The translations under genes were made by a program, and so were the position numbers. 32,324 nucleotides of DNA from Cerioporus squamosus (taxonomy: Eukaryota; Basidiomycota; Agaricomycetes; Polyporales; Polyporaceae), in the NCBI GenBank assembly GCA_022592435.1, contig JABYQS010000311.1, positions 1 to 32,324 on the forward strand, given 5' to 3'. The notes beneath the pieces were generated by a model. That model saw only the letters and a program-made list of their open reading frames with translations, was not told where the DNA came from and searched no databases. Below, piece after piece: positions 31,683 to 32,324 of this stretch. The first letter of the stretch is position 1. Each line of letters begins with the position of its first letter.

Positions 31683-31991
31683 AGCATACTGACCCCCTCC
31701 TAAAATCGGTGAATCTGCTCAGAGAGGGCACATGATGTCTAGAAAATTATTTTCTGGGTGCAGTACGAAGTTGTTCATGCTTGACAATACACGTCATGTT
31801 GGCGGAGGGAAGGGGAGGAGTGCCAAATTGGGCAGACTGGAAAGTAGGCGCCGGAAGCGCCCGGAAGAAGACCTACCACGAACATATGGAACGTGAGAAA
31901 TATAGGCAACGTGCGCACTAGTGAATAATTTTCCTAGTGTCAGAGATGCACAGGGAATACGTCTACGAAGTCTGAGGGTCATCGGCCCAGG

Positions 31992-32097
31992 GATGATCGA
32001 CATCCTTCAAAGCGGCGGACAGGAGCCTCAAAACGCGGTGCCGAGCAGCGGAGGCAATGACCAAGGTCGGAAAATGGCGGACATTATACCGTTTTGC
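31992..32097 (-). repeat. right terminal inverted repeat arm (outer and middle blocks)
   Basis: This is the partner of the left arm. It ends GCGGACATTATACC then GTTTTGC, directly before the right target duplication. Confidence 0.7.
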
Positions 32098-32106
32098 GTC
32101 TACTCA
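32098..32106 (+). repeat. right 9-bp target-site duplication
   Basis: GTCTACTCA, identical to 31487-31495, abuts the right terminus of the element. Confidence 0.8.
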
Positions 32107-32324
32107 CCCTCCCACCTCACCGCGCAGCTCGGCACATCGTACCCTCCGAACGCGAAGGAAGCAGCTCTTCTACGGTGTGTACCTAGAGATCGGCATGCTG
32201 TCAGCACGGTATAGGAATCCCGAGAGCTACACAGGTGAAGCCGTGAGTGACGATTTGGACCTACCGAGCAACGAAAGTTGGAGCTGGGTGAGCACGTTGT
32301 TGCATCGTGATTGCTGATTGAAGG

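Larger units (their letters stand above)
31496..32097. mobile_element. non-autonomous Mutator-like (MULE-MITE) element, 602 bp
   Basis: The two ends are inverted copies: GCAAGAGGGTATGATGTCCG on the left and GCAAAACGGTATAATGTCCG read inward from the right, agreeing at 17 of these 20 positions. Further in, 31657-31682 pairs with 31992-32018 with one substitution and one single-base gap. A third pair, CTAGAAAATTATT (31739) and AATAATTTTCCTAG (31923), lies near the centre. Each arm thus extends about 200-250 nt with indels; the left arm is roughly 80 nt longer in one stretch. The element is flanked by an exact 9-bp direct repeat. Long terminal inverted repeats with a 9-bp duplication are the hallmark of Mutator-like elements. 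There is no transposase frame, so it would depend on an enzyme supplied elsewhere. Confidence 0.8.

Noticed and set aside
1..32324. tRNA genes and CRISPR arrays
   Set aside because: GTTCGA-like strings (for example near 5856 and 8140) lack a matching acceptor stem and anticodon arm; no regularly spaced direct repeats occur.

Overview
The window is nuclear DNA from a filamentous basidiomycete, most likely a wood-decay agaricomycete of the Polyporales type. The evidence is many short introns of 50-85 nt with GT(A/G)AGT-like donors, GC-rich third codon positions, CT-rich leaders upstream of starts, and gene content typical of that group. The lineage is an inference from style and content, not a database match. 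I see no rRNA, tRNA or CRISPR array.

Layout. Nucleotides 390-2483 (+) encode a cytochrome b5/acyl-CoA dehydrogenase fusion ending in a peroxisomal AKL signal. Nucleotides 3762-5336 (+) encode a CPSF6/CFIm68-like RNA-binding protein. Nucleotides 6178-7643 (-) encode an SPT2-type histone chaperone. From 8316 to 18473 (+) lies a tandem array of four secreted FAD-linked oxidases of the berberine-bridge/VAO class. All four have the same six-exon structure, with three exons of identical length. A decayed fragment of a further copy lies between the second and third genes. A 12-TM MFS transporter (18806-20949, -) converges on the array. Then come an unrecognised Cys-containing protein (21969-23026, +), a thaumatin-like protein (23617-24761, -), a complete single-chain urease (25921-29127, -) with all nickel-site residues present, and a small reading frame broken by two apparent -1 shifts (30375-30972, +). 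The right end holds a 602-bp non-autonomous Mutator-like element (31496-32097) with long imperfect inverted repeats and an exact 9-bp target duplication.

How it fits together. The left genes are housekeeping (lipid oxidation, mRNA 3'-end processing, chromatin). The centre is an expanded accessory locus: four secreted flavin oxidases next to a transporter, which could act on one family of extracellular substrates. The link to the transporter rests on position only. Urease has two GATAAG sites upstream, as expected for nitrogen-regulated genes. The most informative unlisted structures are the duplication scar inside the oxidase array, the inverted-repeat element with its target duplication, two GC-AG introns, and two in-frame, stop-free introns in urease.
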